From: Leptodactylus fallax
Lineage: Eukaryota > Chordata > Amphibia > Anura > Leptodactylidae
Assembly (NCBI GenBank): GCA_947044405.1
Contig: CAMRHE010000333.1
Location: 1,488,001 to 1,552,000, forward strand
DNA: 64,000 nt
Reading direction: 5' to 3'
Part shown: positions 1-10,958 of the stretch, piece by piece
Layout of the letters: every line of letters begins with the position of its first letter
Position numbering within the stretch: the first letter of the stretch is position 1
Made by a program: the position numbers and the translations under genes
Notes under the pieces: model-generated
Databases searched by the model: none
Seen by the model: only the letters and a program-made list of their open reading frames with translations
What the model was told of the DNA's origin: nothing

Positions 1-544
1 TAGTTGTGACAAGTGCAGGACTCCCAGCAAGAAGGCGCCGGCATGAGACTAAATGGACACTGGCAGAGGACAACAGAGGGCCTGAGACAGGTGAGTATGC
101 TTTTTTATTTTTTTTTTTTATTTTACACCTCCTGCCCGCCACATCGGTTGCTCCAAATCCTGGACAACCTCTTTATCAATCGTTCTAATATTGATGGCCT
201 GTCCTTAGGATAGACCATCAATATTACATTTGCGGGGGTCTGACAGCCAGGACCTCTGCAGATCAGCTTTTCTAGGACAGTGCAGTAATGGTAACAATTC
301 CAGGAGCCACATTGTTCACTTGCCATACAGGGTGTAGCGGTGGGTTTAGGTAGTGCAGTGGTGCGCATCGCATGGCTCCCGACATGCTGTTATTAGCTGT
401 AGCCACCCTGTCTCGGTACAGTTGATCTGCAGGGGTTCTGACGGTGGGCCCCAAGAAAGAGTTCCACTGGTGGGCCCTAGACATCCCAGTCCGACACTGT
501 GTGAGGTCCAGTCTTTGCTAGTTACGCCCCTGAACACATACTAA
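1..544. other. Repeat fragments without a gene
   Basis: Bases 180-260 contain the phrase GTCCTTAGGATAGACCATCAA, shared with TTAA-type elements elsewhere in the window (10620, 39960, 61310). Bases 140-172 resemble their right end (CCTGGACAACCTCTTTAT). GTTACGCCCCTG at 521-532 looks like the right terminus of a hAT element beginning CAGGGGCGTAAC. A complete element cannot be bounded. Confidence 0.45.
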
Positions 545-961
545 GGGTGGGTTCACATTTGCGCTTGAATCCGTCCGCTGCCAATCCGAGTGAAACTCTC
601 GGGAAACTGGATAGGCACCGGATAGCGACAGGTTAGCGACACGTTGCTTAAAACCCCATTCATTTGAATGGGGTTTTAAAGCAATGTGCGGGTGTCCGAT
701 TGCACCCTCTGCGCTGCGAATCCAGTATTTTTCTCGGAAACAAAGTCGGACATGCAGGACTTTGTGTCCGATGAATAAAAATGGCTTCGCGGCGCAGAGG
801 GTGCAATCGGACACCCGCTCATTGCTTTAAAACCCCATTCAAATGAATGGGTTTTTAAGCAATGCGTCGCTAACCTGTCGCTATTCGGTGCATATCCAGT
901 TTCCCAAGATTTTCACTTGGATTGGCACTGGACGGACTGAAGCGTAGGTGTGAACCCACCC
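545..961. mobile_element. Palindromic PIF/Harbinger-like MITE with TAA target duplication
   Basis: A 417-bp near-complete palindrome. The left end GGGTGGGTTCACATTTGCGC and the right end (inverted) GGGTGGGTTCACACCTACGC are flanked by TAA at 542-544 and 962-964. A 3-bp TAA duplication is typical of PIF/Harbinger. The arms match nearly to the centre, including an inner pair around ACCCCATTCATTTGAATGGG. No coding capacity. Relatives lie at 30710 and 33256. Confidence 0.7.
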
Positions 962-1030
962 TAACTGAAAAAGGGCTACTAATACGCAATATAAATAAAT
1001 ACTGAGCTATATAAATATTGCATGTACCAT

Positions 1031-1445
1031 AAACAAAAGCACACAGAAAAAATAGTCATAATACCATACATATTTATTATTAAATACACAAATTAGGGTA
1101 AATAACGTACATTCTTTCCACATGGTCTGTATAGGGTCATCAGTATATACTGTAAATTGCTTTCCCTGAATTTCAGCTATATTATGTTCTTGATTGATGT
1201 GCATTCTAGCCCTGTTTGGGTGTAGACTAGCACTCTAAGTACTGTTTTGATATTATGGAATACTGTGCTTGGAGGGTTCATAGCAATTGATTGATGGGTC
1301 TTACTATCGCCTCATTCTTATCATTGAGGAATACATTTTTGTGTTGATTTTATCTTTGTCCTCCTTGTGAATTTACCCTAACTTGTGTATTTAATAATGA
1401 AGATTTATGGTATTAGGAATATTTTTTCTGTGTGCTTTTGTTTTT
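1031..1445. repeat. Inverted repeat with 73-75 bp arms
   Basis: Arm 1031-1105 (starting AAACAAAAGCACACAGAAAA) is matched in inverse by 1373-1445 (ending TTTTTCTGTGTGCTTTTGTTT), with about 265 bp between. The arms are AT-rich and differ by a few substitutions and small gaps. Probably a small foldback transposon; I see no clear target duplication. Confidence 0.6.
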
Positions 1446-1521
1446 GGTATATGATCTCGGGCACATGGCAGTCACTTTGCACGACTTTTATATACATTCT
1501 TGCAATTAGATAAAGACAACT

Positions 1522-1745
1522 AAGGCTGGGTCCACATGAGCGCTCGGGGATTCCGTTCCCCACTCCGCTTGAAAAATGCGGATTTTCCGCATTTTTCAGG
1601 TGGAAACCCAGCGGACCCCATTATAGTCTTTGGGGTCCATGGGTTTCCATGGGTAACCGCTTTGTAAGCGTATTGGGTTTCCGTTTTTCGGTTCCCCAAG
1701 TGGACCCGAAGAACAGAAACCCAAGAGCAAGTGTGAATCTAGAGT
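1522..1745. repeat. Small inverted-repeat element, GGGTCCACATGAGCGC end
   Basis: About 220 bp. It begins TAAGGCTGGGTCCACATGAG and closes with the degenerate inverse AGCAAGTGTGAATCTAGAGT. The middle contains a GAAAAATGCGGATTTTCCGC palindrome and the phrase GGACCCCATTATAGTCTTTG, which recurs with changes in the elements at 9541 and 32030. Non-coding. Confidence 0.5.
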
Positions 1746-2216
1746 TAAAAAAAAAAACTGGATTGCGTGATTTTATAAAGACTACTACTATATGAATAAA
1801 AAATACACTTTCTTTGAAATATTTTGACCTTTTAAAACCAGTTTTAATTTTTCTCTATTAGGGGGAATTGGTCTGTATCTCCACATGGCATGTTCCACCA
1901 CTAAAGTATACATGTATATAGATTTCAATTTGTATGTTATTTGCAAAAAACTCGGTGAATGTCCTGTTCATCTGAATGGGGCCTGCAGAAAACAAAGCAC
2001 ATTCTGCAGAAACAACCCATGGAGTTGTATAGAATTAATTTTTCCATGGGTAAAATTTCTGCAACAAAACAACCACATGTTATTTCATCTCATCTGAAAG
2101 TATCTCTAACCTCTGGCAAAGGCAAGATCTCTTATTGTTTCTCTTGCCTATATTCTGGATTCCAGAGTTAATTAAAAGCTGAAATACTTGTAGGTGATAA
2201 TATATTCCCACATATA
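1746..2216. other. Unassigned AT-rich sequence
   Basis: No element, exon or RNA gene is recognised here. Two short overlapping frames near 1885-2171 have no recognisable protein features. Confidence 0.6.
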
Positions 2217-2775
2217 CAGGGGCGTAACTATTGGGGTAGCAGCGGTAGCGGCTGCCACAGGGCCCGGGACATTAGGGGCCCCGGAGCCCTGTGGCAGCCG
2301 CTACCGCGAACCCCACAAACCAGTAACGATCGCGGTCGCAGAGGGTGCGAACGGACCCTGGACCATTATGATAGTGGTCGGGGAAAGCCTCATTCCCCGA
2401 CCGCTATACATACTGTTATTGGAAAGGGACCCTGGCATATTGTAGGCCCCTTTCCAATAGATGGCAGCCCAGGGGAGGTGACTGAAAATAATAAACACAT
2501 ATTCTCACCTCTCCTGGGCGCAGCGTTCTCTCCGGCGCTCCTCCGTCATCTGAGGCCTGTGATTAGGCCCCAGTGGTCACATGGGGGCGCGGCCGCGTAA
2601 TGACGTCAGTGTGCCCCCATGTGACCGCTGAGGCCCAATCACAGGCCTCGGCAGCGACGTATGAAGAGGGCCTGAAGACGCTGAAGACGGCAGGATGGAG
2701 CGAGGATGCCAAGAAAAGGTAAGGCAAGGTGAGTATGAATGTTTGTTATTTTTAATCACCTTCCCTGGGTATCCG

Positions 2776-2819
2776 ATTATTATACCCTGGGGTCTGAGGA
2801 GACCCCAAAGTATAATAAT
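2776..2819. repeat. AATAAT hairpin, copy 1
   Basis: Inverted repeat: ATTATTATACCCTGGGGTC faces GACCCCAAAGTATAATAAT across a short TGAGGA loop. The same hairpin is at 5444, 5733 and 11866. Confidence 0.75.
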
Positions 2820-2854
2820 AGCACCGAAGCGGAGGGGGACTGTTGGGAGCATAT

Positions 2855-3585
2855 AATACTGTGTGTGGGCCACTGTAGAGCATATAGTACTGTGTGTGGG
2901 CCACTGTAGCAAAATATGTGTGGGCCACTGTAGAGCATATAATACTGGGTGGGGGCCACTGTAGAGCATATAATACTGGGTGGGGGCCACTGTAGAGCAT
3001 ATAATACTGAGTGGGGACCACTGTAGAGCATATAATACTGGGTGGGGGCCACTGTAGAGCATATAATACTGAGTGGGGGCCACTGTAGAGCATATAATAC
3101 TGGGTGGGAGCCACTGTGGAGCATATACTAAAGGGTGGGGGCCACTGTGGAGCATATACTACTGGGTGGGGGACACTGTAGAGCATATAATACTGGGTGG
3201 GGGCCACTGTAGAGCATATAATACTGAGTGGGGGGCCACTGTAGAGCATATACTACTGGGTGGGGGCCACTGTAGAGCATATAATACTGGGTGGGGGGCA
3301 TATAATCCTGGGTGGGGACCACTGTGGGGAGCATATAGTACTGTGTGGGGGCCACTGTAGGGAGCATATAATACTGGGTGGGGCCCACTATGGGGGGCAT
3401 ATAATACTGGGTGGGGACCACTGTGTGGAGCATATTATACTGTGTGGGGCCACTGTGGGTAGCATATTATACTGTGTGTGGGGGGAGCAATGTAGAGCAT
3501 ATAATGCTGTATGTGGGCCACTGTTGAGCATATAATACTATCTGGGGCCACTGTTGAGCATATTTTACTGTTTGGGGACCCGTAA
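2855..3585. repeat. Minisatellite, 31-bp unit, array 1
   Basis: More than 20 head-to-tail units of about 31 bp, typified by GAGCATATAATACTGGGTGG followed by GGGCCACTGTA. Starts of successive units at 2933 and 2964 give the period directly. Toward the right end, units are less regular (TGGGGACCACTGTGGGGAGC). The unit is not a multiple of three and has few stops, so long repetitive frames appear in all readings; none is a gene. Confidence 0.9.
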
Positions 3586-3590
3586 CTATG

Positions 3591-3821
3591 TATACCAAAT
3601 GTACGCCTTCTCAGCACAGCTGACAGGTGGATTATAACAAGTCATATTTCTCAATGAAAGAAGCCTTCAGGCTGTGTACAACATAATCGAGGAGATTTAT
3701 GAAACTATCTGAGAAAAATTGTCTTTCTTGCCCAAGGCAACCAATCACATCTCAGCTTTAATTTTGTATTTTTTTCATAAATACGTCCTAACTTACCTTA
3801 TTTTAAAGGAGTTAAGCTTAA
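3591..3821. other. Unassigned sequence
   Basis: Unique-looking sequence between the minisatellite and the TTAA element. Nothing recognisable. Confidence 0.5.
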
Positions 3822-4828
3822 AGTGAACCTGTCAGGTCGATTTGGGAAACTTAACCATCCATAAATCCTTATGGAACAAGGGTTTAGTGTCCCAAATAGC
3901 TTTGTTCTACACTACTGTCTGTACTCCGACGCCTGCACAGTTGTTCGGTGAAGCCAGGGTAAGTACACTGCTGCTTCACAGCACATGTGCCAGACCTTGA
4001 GTGCATGCTCAGCTAAACTACTTAGGTGTCGGGAGCACCAGAGATGAGTCCACTGAGGCTCATTCAACCCATCCATAGGTAAGTGTAAGACTAAGGCCCC
4101 ACATAGTGAACCATAGCTGAAAAACAGTGCCCAAAAAAAACACAGTAAAACATGGTGCATTTTTTTCTGCAGCATTTTCCATTGAAATCTTTCCATTTTT
4201 TCTTCACCTTTTAAAGATATAAGGATAACGCTCACAATAACGCAGCTAAAATTAACATGCTGCGTTTTTCCACAGCTCTTTTTCTCATTCACTTTGCAGT
4301 CACTGCAGTCCAAAACTCTGTGTGTCCGCAATGTGCAGCCTTAGCATTAGGTTAAGGCCCCACACAGCAAAGCATAGCTAAAAATCACTGCAGACAAAAA
4401 GCTACGAAAACGCATTGTGCTTTATTCTGCAGAATTTTTCATGCTGTTTATGGTGCGTTTTTTTTTGCTTTTTTCCTTCCCCTAATAAATATGTAGGTAA
4501 ACCACTTGCAATATTGCTGCTAAAATTAATATGCTGCATTTATCACACATTTTCAACAAAGCAGCCTTTCTGCAGATTTTTTCTTTTTTTCTTCAGTGTG
4601 TGGATGAGATTAACCAAAATCTTATTTACTTTGCTGAACTGTAAAACACAGCATTTTTTAACTCTGCATTTCTGCAGCAGCGAAGAATGCAGCGTATCCA
4701 CAAACTGGGGGCTTAGCCTAAAGGTTTTTATTTTTTTTTATTGTGTGCCACAAACAGCTTTACAACAGGGCTATTTGGGACACTAAGGGTCCATAAGGAC
4801 CTGTGGGTGGTTTAAGATTAAGGTTCCC
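3822..4828. mobile_element. TTAA-type element with nested inverted-repeat elements
   Basis: The left end follows TTAA (3818-3821) with AAGTGAACCTGTCAGGTCGA. The right end has the inverse phrase GATTAAGGTTCCCTTTAGGC, its TTAA decayed to TTAG. The subterminal GGGTTTAGTGTCCCAAATAG and CTATTTGGGACACTAAGGGT face each other, as in the cleaner relative at 50617. The inside is filled by two elements beginning CTAAGGCCCCACA (4092 and 4353). Confidence 0.5.
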
Positions 4829-5443
4829 TTTAGGCTAAGGCCCCACGTGTTTTTTGTTGCAGAATTTTTTTTGCTGAATTTTTTTTTTTGAGCCAAAGTC
4901 AGGAGTGGATTACAGTCTAGATCACAGGTGTCAAACACAAGGCCCGCGGGCCGAATCCGGCCCGCTGCCTTCTGTTATCCGGCCCGGCACTTATCTGGCC
5001 CGCAGGGCCGCGGCATTTTTTATTGTCTATGTACACTATGTAATGTAAACCAGCCCAGGACAGGCCGCTTAAAAAAAAAAAAACAAAGCTACGCGATACC
5101 TGTCCTGGGCTGGTTTACAAGGCCTCTGCATGTCAGCGCAGGCGGTGATACAATGACGTCATCGCGCCTCCTACGCTGACACGCAGACAAGAAGAGGAGG
5201 AGGCCGCGGCTGCATCAAGGCATCGCAGGTAGGTGAAGATAAGTTTTTTTTTTTTATATATATAAATAGGCCGTTGCCTGCTGGAGTATCCGCGGCACGT
5301 AACGGCCTATTTATTTATCGATCCTCGCTGCTGGTCGTGGCCGCCCCCCGCTTCCCCTTCTGCTATGGGACGCAGAAGCGGCTGTGTGCAGGAGCGGGGA
5401 TGGTAAGTGAGGCCGCGGCCGGCGAACCCCATCAAATACTACT

Positions 5444-5487
5444 ATTATTATACTCCGGGGGCTTTTCTGACCCCGGAGTATAATAAT
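5444..5487. repeat. AATAAT hairpin, copy 2
   Basis: ATTATTATACTCCGGGGG faces ACCCCGGAGTATAATAAT across CTTTTCTG. The stem is essentially perfect. Confidence 0.8.
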
Positions 5488-5732
5488 CGGAGACCCCGGG
5501 GAGGTGATAAACATAAAAACCAGAGTTACTCACCTCTCCGGCGATCCGATGCTGCTCCCAGCCGGCTTCGGCCTTCTTTGGTGACGTCCCAGGCGTCACG
5601 TGAGCCAGGCCGACGTCATTATGTCGCGACGCCGGTCTGTGCGACATTGAAGAAGGCCGAACGCAGGGAGTGCACCGGGGCCCAGGTAAGTAACACTGAT
5701 TTTTATGTTTGTCACCACCTGGGTCTCCGATC

Positions 5733-5773
5733 ATTATACTCTGGGGTCTGAAAAGACCCCAGAGTATAATAAT
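5733..5773. repeat. AATAAT hairpin, copy 3
   Basis: ATTATACTCTGGGGTC faces GACCCCAGAGTATAAT with an AAAA-containing loop. It lies just before minisatellite array 2, in the same order as hairpin 1 and array 1. Confidence 0.8.
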
Positions 5774-5789
5774 AGTTCATGGGTGGGGG

Positions 5790-6165
5790 GTCACTATGGG
5801 GCATACCTCCATGTGCAGGGGCCACTATGGACTATAATACCGTTTGCAGGGGCCACTATGGGGCATAATACCAATGCAGGGGCCACTAAGGAGCATAATA
5901 CCGATTGCAGGGGCTACTATGGAGCATAATAACGTTTGCAGGGGCCACTATGGAGCATAATAATGTATGCAGTGGCCATTATGGAGCATAATACCGTGTG
6001 CAGGGGCAACTATTGAGCATAATACCATGTGCAGGGGCAACTATGGAGCATAATACCGTGTGCAGGGGCAACTATGGAGCATAATACCGTGTGCAGGGGC
6101 CGCTGTGGGGCGTAATACCGTGTGCGGAGGCAACTATAGAGCATAATACCGTTTGCAGGGGTAAA
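5790..6165. repeat. Minisatellite, 31-bp unit, array 2
   Basis: About twelve units typified by GAGCATAATACCGTGTGCAG then GGGCCACTATG. The unit length is again 31 bp and the sequence aligns with array 1 over GAGCAT.AATAC and GGGGCCACT. The array is inside the hAT element at 4923. Confidence 0.9.
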
Positions 6166-6545
6166 CAGTATTTGTATAGTGCTTAATTTTTTATATATTC
6201 AGAAAAGGATGAGGATAGTATGTAACATGCCAATGTCTTAGGTTTTAACAATACATTATGTTCTTCCTTGTTGACCTCAAAGGGCTGATTGTAACAGTAG
6301 TAATGTACAAATGTAATTACTGCTTAATAGCTCGCTTATCTGTTAAGGAGAAGTTACTTTTATACATGTGTAAAATAATCTTGGCCCTTCAAGGTACCCC
6401 GTGAGGCTGAAGTGGCCCCCGGAGAAAATGAGTTTGACACCCCTGGTCTAGATGCTTCCTTTATAGTTTCCAATCCTTTTTAATCCACTCCTGACTTTAG
6501 CTCAAAAAAACACAGAAAAATCTGCAACAAAAAACACTGTAAAAA

Positions 6546-9540
6546 ATAAAAAACATTCATACTACTCACCTTCCCTTACCTCTTTTGGGCCTCCTTGCGG
6601 CATCCAGCTACTAGGTTCCTAGTAGTCCTGACAGTGTTCTATACTATGTTTCATATATAGGTTCCTAGGAGCCCTGACAGTGTTCTACACTATGTTTTAT
6701 ATATAAGTTCCTAATTTAAGGTGTGGTTGGTACCAAAATTGTGCGACCCAAAACAAATCTGGGACCCGAGCCACCCGAAAACTAAACAAATTCTGAGAGG
6801 TTTATCCATCTCTAACTAGGATACACCATCACTTTCTTAACAGTCCCTACAATCCTCCATCATAACTGCAGTATAGGTATATTCAGGTTTTTCCCTGTAA
6901 AACGGCACATGGTATAAACTGTAATGGGGCTGCAGTAATAAACCAGTGTTGTGTACCCTTCATTCAGAATCAAGGCAAAGTGGCCTGTCGGTGCTCCCCT
7001 TTAGCACTCAGCTCCAAGGAGACATGTTCTGCCAGCTTTGCCTGCTAAGCTCTTTTCTCTGACATTAGACCCCACCGATCTTAATATGGTTATGGCATAT
7101 GCTATACTATTCAGTGATGGGAATACCCCTGTAAGTACTTAAACTTTCTATTAAGTTTAAGTCTATGCTGGTGTCTTTGTTATTAATGTGGGTTGTGGAT
7201 TCCTACACTCTGTTGTCTATAAGATATGTTTATGGTAACCATTGTGATGGCAACACTGTAAAAACATTTACTTTGTCCTTATAGGGATACAAACACTATT
7301 ATCCAAAATGGCGCTGTATATAGGTTTTATACATGTTTGTACAACATCAACTATACTTAACATGTTCAATTTGTATTGCTAAATATTGGGGAACTAAATA
7401 TGTGTTTTTCATATTTTATGACTTTATGTAAAAAAATTTATTCATGCTTATAAGACAAGGCAAGAGTGACCTAAATTATTTGAGTGATTTGTGGCAAACA
7501 TGACATCCCATGTACCCATATATACAATATCATTGAATGATGTCTAGATGCTGAGTATAAGGGCTTACACAAACCTTGTGGAGATTACAGAAAAGAGGGG
7601 GTAATACTATAAATCTTATGCCATAAATCTTAGACATTTATGGCATAGACACAGGTGATCCCATACATGTCTTATAGATGTGGTTTTTCTCTTTTGGACC
7701 TCCACATATCTCCAAAATGGGGGTCCTGTGGATATGCCATAAACATCTAAGATGGAAATATATCTTTAACAAAAAGAAGACCCCAAGGTGACAGTAGAAG
7801 GTCTTTGACTGCAATTTTTTTGCTTCATTTGCAACCAGCGATTTCCATGAGCATCTCCCAAACCAAACCGATACATTATAGACATGCTTTGTTGTATCTT
7901 TTTCAGTTTTATAAATGACCTTCATGGTACGATGTGTAATAGTCAATGTGAAATAGTCAATGCGTACAGTTTTCCTTCGAGCTAAAGTTCTAGCTAAATA
8001 CAGAGTAATGTTAGTGTGAAACATGAGTAACGTCTTTGTTTCTTGGATGGCATTTGATGCCATAGTTCTCCGGTAAAATATGTGTGGTAATAGACACTAC
8101 TGGACACTATTGATATTTCAGAATGTTCCCTTGTAAATAATCTGATACATTGTAATACACATATGTATGTGAGCATGATTCAACCCATATATATCCCCTA
8201 TGGATATAATAGTGGGGGGAACCACCACTTGGGATCCACCTTATGAGCCAGAACAGAGATTGTATTACATGGAGGGTCATGAAATATTACATTTCTCTTG
8301 CAGCAGCTGCTTGTAGGAAGAAGGCCAAAGCTTTTTGCTATGGGTGCCATGAGCAAAACCCAGCATGATCAGCTGATCGTCCCAATGGTTGCATTTTGAA
8401 AGGGGTCACCCTTTAACCAAACCGAGTCTTAGTCATTTTTGTTGGTTTGTGTTTATTTGCAAGTCATTCTGTATGTCCTGGAATGAAATTCATGGCATGG
8501 CTAAGTATTTCAGTTGATCATTTGCGCAGATGTAAATAACTTGAAATAAAGAGATAAAAATTGTGCAAACCCCCTGTAAAACTATATAATTAGTAATCAC
8601 TTTATTTGTAGCAATCTGTGCTATGAATCTAACACAGAAAGTGAGTGCTCAAAAAATACAACAAAAGTCCTTTTTTGGTCACCTTGCCTCCAAGAAAATT
8701 AAATAAAAAAGGTGATCAAAAAGTCATATGTACCCCAAAATAGTACCAACGAAATGCACATCTTGTCTCAGTAAGCCCTCAGCCAGCTCAGCTGATGAAA
8801 AAAAAAATCAAAAAGTTACAACTTTTAGAAGATGGCCGAAATCAAGTCTTAAACAGAAAAATAAAAAGTTAGGGCTTTCAGAACAAAAATTTTTTGTCAG
8901 GAATGGATTACCATGTAATGTGTATTGGGCCCTCATGGCAGATAGTGGAGGCAAATAGGCCAAGGACAAGATATTTTGTTGCCCTAGACAGTTTAGGGAA
9001 ACTTTGCCCCAACACCCCTTTCATCTGCCCCCACACAGTATAGTACTACCTTAGTGCTTCCACATAGTATAAAGCCCCATTGGTCCACTCACACAGTATA
9101 GTGCCCCTAAGTGCCACCACCTGAGGTATCTGGGAGCAGATTACTTCCCTCTCCCTATTGAAAATACATGAATATTCAACTAGGCTGAATGTGCATTTGT
9201 ATGGAGGCGGAGGGAATGATAACTGTCGGCCAAATATTTGTCTGACAGCTATCAAATGTGCATGGCCAGCATTACATGCAATAAATAGTAATAGTAGCTA
9301 ATGGCTTTATCCTAGAGGAGAAATATAGGTTAGAGATGAGGCTCCCACTGTGTTGAAGTATTTTCTTTTATATTATTCAGTATTGTAATGATCCAGGGCC
9401 ATGTGATGAGGATCAACCAGAAAAATCTAAGAAATCTCTGGTAACTTAGTGTTCATATTCACTTTACAAAAATGTCTACTGCACCTAAACAGATATATTA
9501 TAATAACTCTGCAAGTAAAATACATAATGAAGCAACTTTA
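6546..9540. other. Long stretch without a supported gene
   Basis: Bases 6600-6720 contain a tandem pair around GTTCCTAG.AG.CCTGACAGTG. Bases 7640-7770 (CATACATGTCTTATAGATGT) resemble a decayed interspersed repeat. Bases 8560-8900 resemble a dispersed repeat with phrases such as GGTGATCAAAAAGTCATATG. The 141-codon minus-strand frame at 7638-8063 has no domain, splice context or family resemblance. The rest looks unique. Confidence 0.5.
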
Positions 9541-9763
9541 CGCTAGGTTCACACCTGCGTCTGTGTTTCCGTTTGTCAGGTCCGCTTGGGGACCCAACGA
9601 ACGAAAACCTAATCTACTTAAAAAGTGGTTACCCACAGAAACCTGCGGACCCCGTAGACTATAATGGGGTCCACTGGGTTTCCGCCCTGAAAAATGCGGA
9701 AAGAAAAGTCCTGTTTTTCAGAAACCTCGAATGTGAAGCAGACGCAGGTGTGAACCTGGCATA
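9541..9763. repeat. Small inverted-repeat element ending GGTTCACACCTGCGTC
   Basis: The left end CTAGGTTCACACCTGCGTCT is mirrored by AGACGCAGGTGTGAACCTGG ending at 9761. The interior holds CTTAAAAAGTGGTTACCCAC and AATGGGGTCCACTGGGTTTC, shared with the element at 32030. About 220 bp, non-coding. Minisatellite array 3 starts immediately after it. Confidence 0.6.
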
Positions 9764-10318
9764 ATACCATGTGCAGGGGCCACTATGGAGCATAATACTG
9801 TGTGCAGGGGCCACTATGAAGCATAATAATGTGTGCAGGGGCCACTATGGAGCATAATACCATGTGCAGGGGCCACTATGGGGCTTAATACTGTGTGCAG
9901 GGGCCACTATGGGGCTTAATACTGTGTGCAGGGGCCACTATGGAGCATAATACTGAGTGCAGGGGCTACTATGGAGCATAATACCGAGTGCAGGGGCCAC
10001 TATGGAGCATAACACCATGTGCAGGGGCATAATACCGTGTGCAGGGGCCACTATGGTGCATAATACCTTGTGCAGGGGCCACTATGAGGCATAATACTGT
10101 GTGCAGGGGCCACTATGAGGCATGATACCGTGTTCAGGTACCGCTGTGGGGCATAATACCGTGTGCAGGTGCCACTATGGAGCATAATACCGTGTGCAGG
10201 CTCTGCTGCGGGGCAAAATACCCTGTGCAGGGGCCGCTGTGGGGCATAATACCGTGTGCAGGGGTCGCTGCGGGGCATAATACTGTGTGCAGGGGCCGCT
10301 GTGGGCCATAATACCGTG
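9762..10318. repeat. Minisatellite, 31-bp unit, array 3
   Basis: About 18 units of GCATAATACCGTGTGCAGGG and GCCACTATGGA, very close to array 2. Drift toward the right gives GGGCCGCTGTGGGGCATAAT variants. Repetitive frames across the array are artefacts. Confidence 0.9.
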
Positions 10319-10601
10319 TAATACTGTATTAAAAAAAACACCTACTCACCTGTCCCTTGTGCTTCGATGTCTCCCACCACGGTCTGGCTCTGCTGCTCTG
10401 GTGTTTTCTTCTGGCGGAAGTCCCCACCACACATGACCGCTGAGGTCGCTGACACGGGACATCACAGTGCTGTGGGGAAGAAAACACCGGAGCAGTAGGA
10501 CTGAAACGCGCTGGAAGACACCAGAGCACCTTCCCCAGCCTCATATTGAAAAAGTGGTTATCCTGGACAACCCCTTTAAGGTGGCACTTGGGCTTTATTA
10601 A

Positions 10602-10954
10602 AGGGTCTTTCCAGCTCATTTTTATTGATGTTCTATCCTTAGGACAGATTATCAATAAGAGAACAGTGGACCCCGCCTCTGATCAGCTGTATGAAGGGGC
10701 TATGGTGCCTGTTTATATCACATGCTGTCTGTTTATAGTGACTGTGTAATGTAATTACAGCCTTGTCACATAGACATGTATAGGACGAAGCTGTAGTTAC
10801 ATTACATGGCCGCTATGAGATGAATGACAATATGTAAACAGAGAAGCAGTCATGGCGCTTACACAGATACCACGGTTCATTCAAACAGCTGATCAGTAGG
10901 GGTCCTGGGTTTTTGAGCCCCACTGATTAGTTTATTAATGACCTGGAAAACCTT
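10602..10954. mobile_element. TTAA-flanked MITE (T2/Kolobok-like), 353 bp
   Basis: Flanked by TTAA at 10598-10601 and 10955-10958. Left end AAGGGTCTTTCCAGCTCATT (from 10601), right end inverted AAGGTTTTCCAGGTCATT. The inverted ends and TTAAAGG start fit the T2/Kolobok class known from Xenopus. The right end of another member (CCTGGACAACCCCTTTAA) precedes it at 10563-10579. Non-coding. Confidence 0.6.
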
Positions 10955-10958
10955 TTAA

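Larger units (their letters stand above)
2217..3590. mobile_element. hAT-like repeat carrying the first 31-bp minisatellite array (right end unresolved)
   Basis: Starts CAGGGGCGTAACTATTGGGG, a terminus typical of frog hAT-type non-autonomous elements, followed by a GC-rich palindrome (2243-2312: GGTAGCGGCTGCCACAGGGC and its inverse). Then come two facing copies of CCTGTGATTAGGCC/CAATCACAGGCC (2540-2650), the AATAAT hairpin at 2776 and the minisatellite. No matching right terminus or 8-bp duplication was found, so only the left boundary is supported. Confidence 0.45.
4923..6445. mobile_element. hAT-type non-autonomous element, 1523 bp, 8-bp target duplication
   Basis: Flanked by perfect 8-bp repeats GTCTAGAT at 4915-4922 and 6446-6453. 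The termini are CACAGGTGTCAAACACAAGG and, inverted from the right, CAGGGGTGTCAAACTCATTT. An 8-bp duplication and a CAGGGGTG-type end are hAT hallmarks. No transposase is present. Inside: a palindrome around ACCAGCCCAGGACAGG (5050-5120), two AATAAT hairpins and a minisatellite array. A region related to 5020-5530 sits inverted at about 11790-12300. Confidence 0.8.
4832..6545. mobile_element. Foldback MITE split by the hAT element at 4923
   Basis: The left half (4832-4922) reads GGCTAAGGCCCCACGTGTTT, then GAGCCAAAGTCAGGAGTGGA. The right half (6454-6545) has the inverse: TCCACTCCTGACTTTAGCTC, then GCAACAAAAAACACTG. The halves join exactly at the hAT duplication. Near-complete relatives of the same palindrome lie at 60560-60770 and, half only, at about 34305-34385. 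Confidence 0.6.

Noticed and set aside
2577..3535. Long repetitive frames on both strands (up to 192 codons) with a YYMLYSGPHPVLYALQW-like pattern
   Set aside because: They come from the 31-bp minisatellite, whose length is not a multiple of three and which has few stops in any frame. There are no splice sites, start context or family match.
7638..8063. 141-codon minus-strand frame
   Set aside because: No recognisable domain, no paired splice sites in phase, and it overlaps a decayed interspersed repeat at 7640-7770.
10051..10341. 96-codon minus-strand frame with repeated CTRYYAPQ units
   Set aside because: Translation of minisatellite array 3; the same artefact as above.
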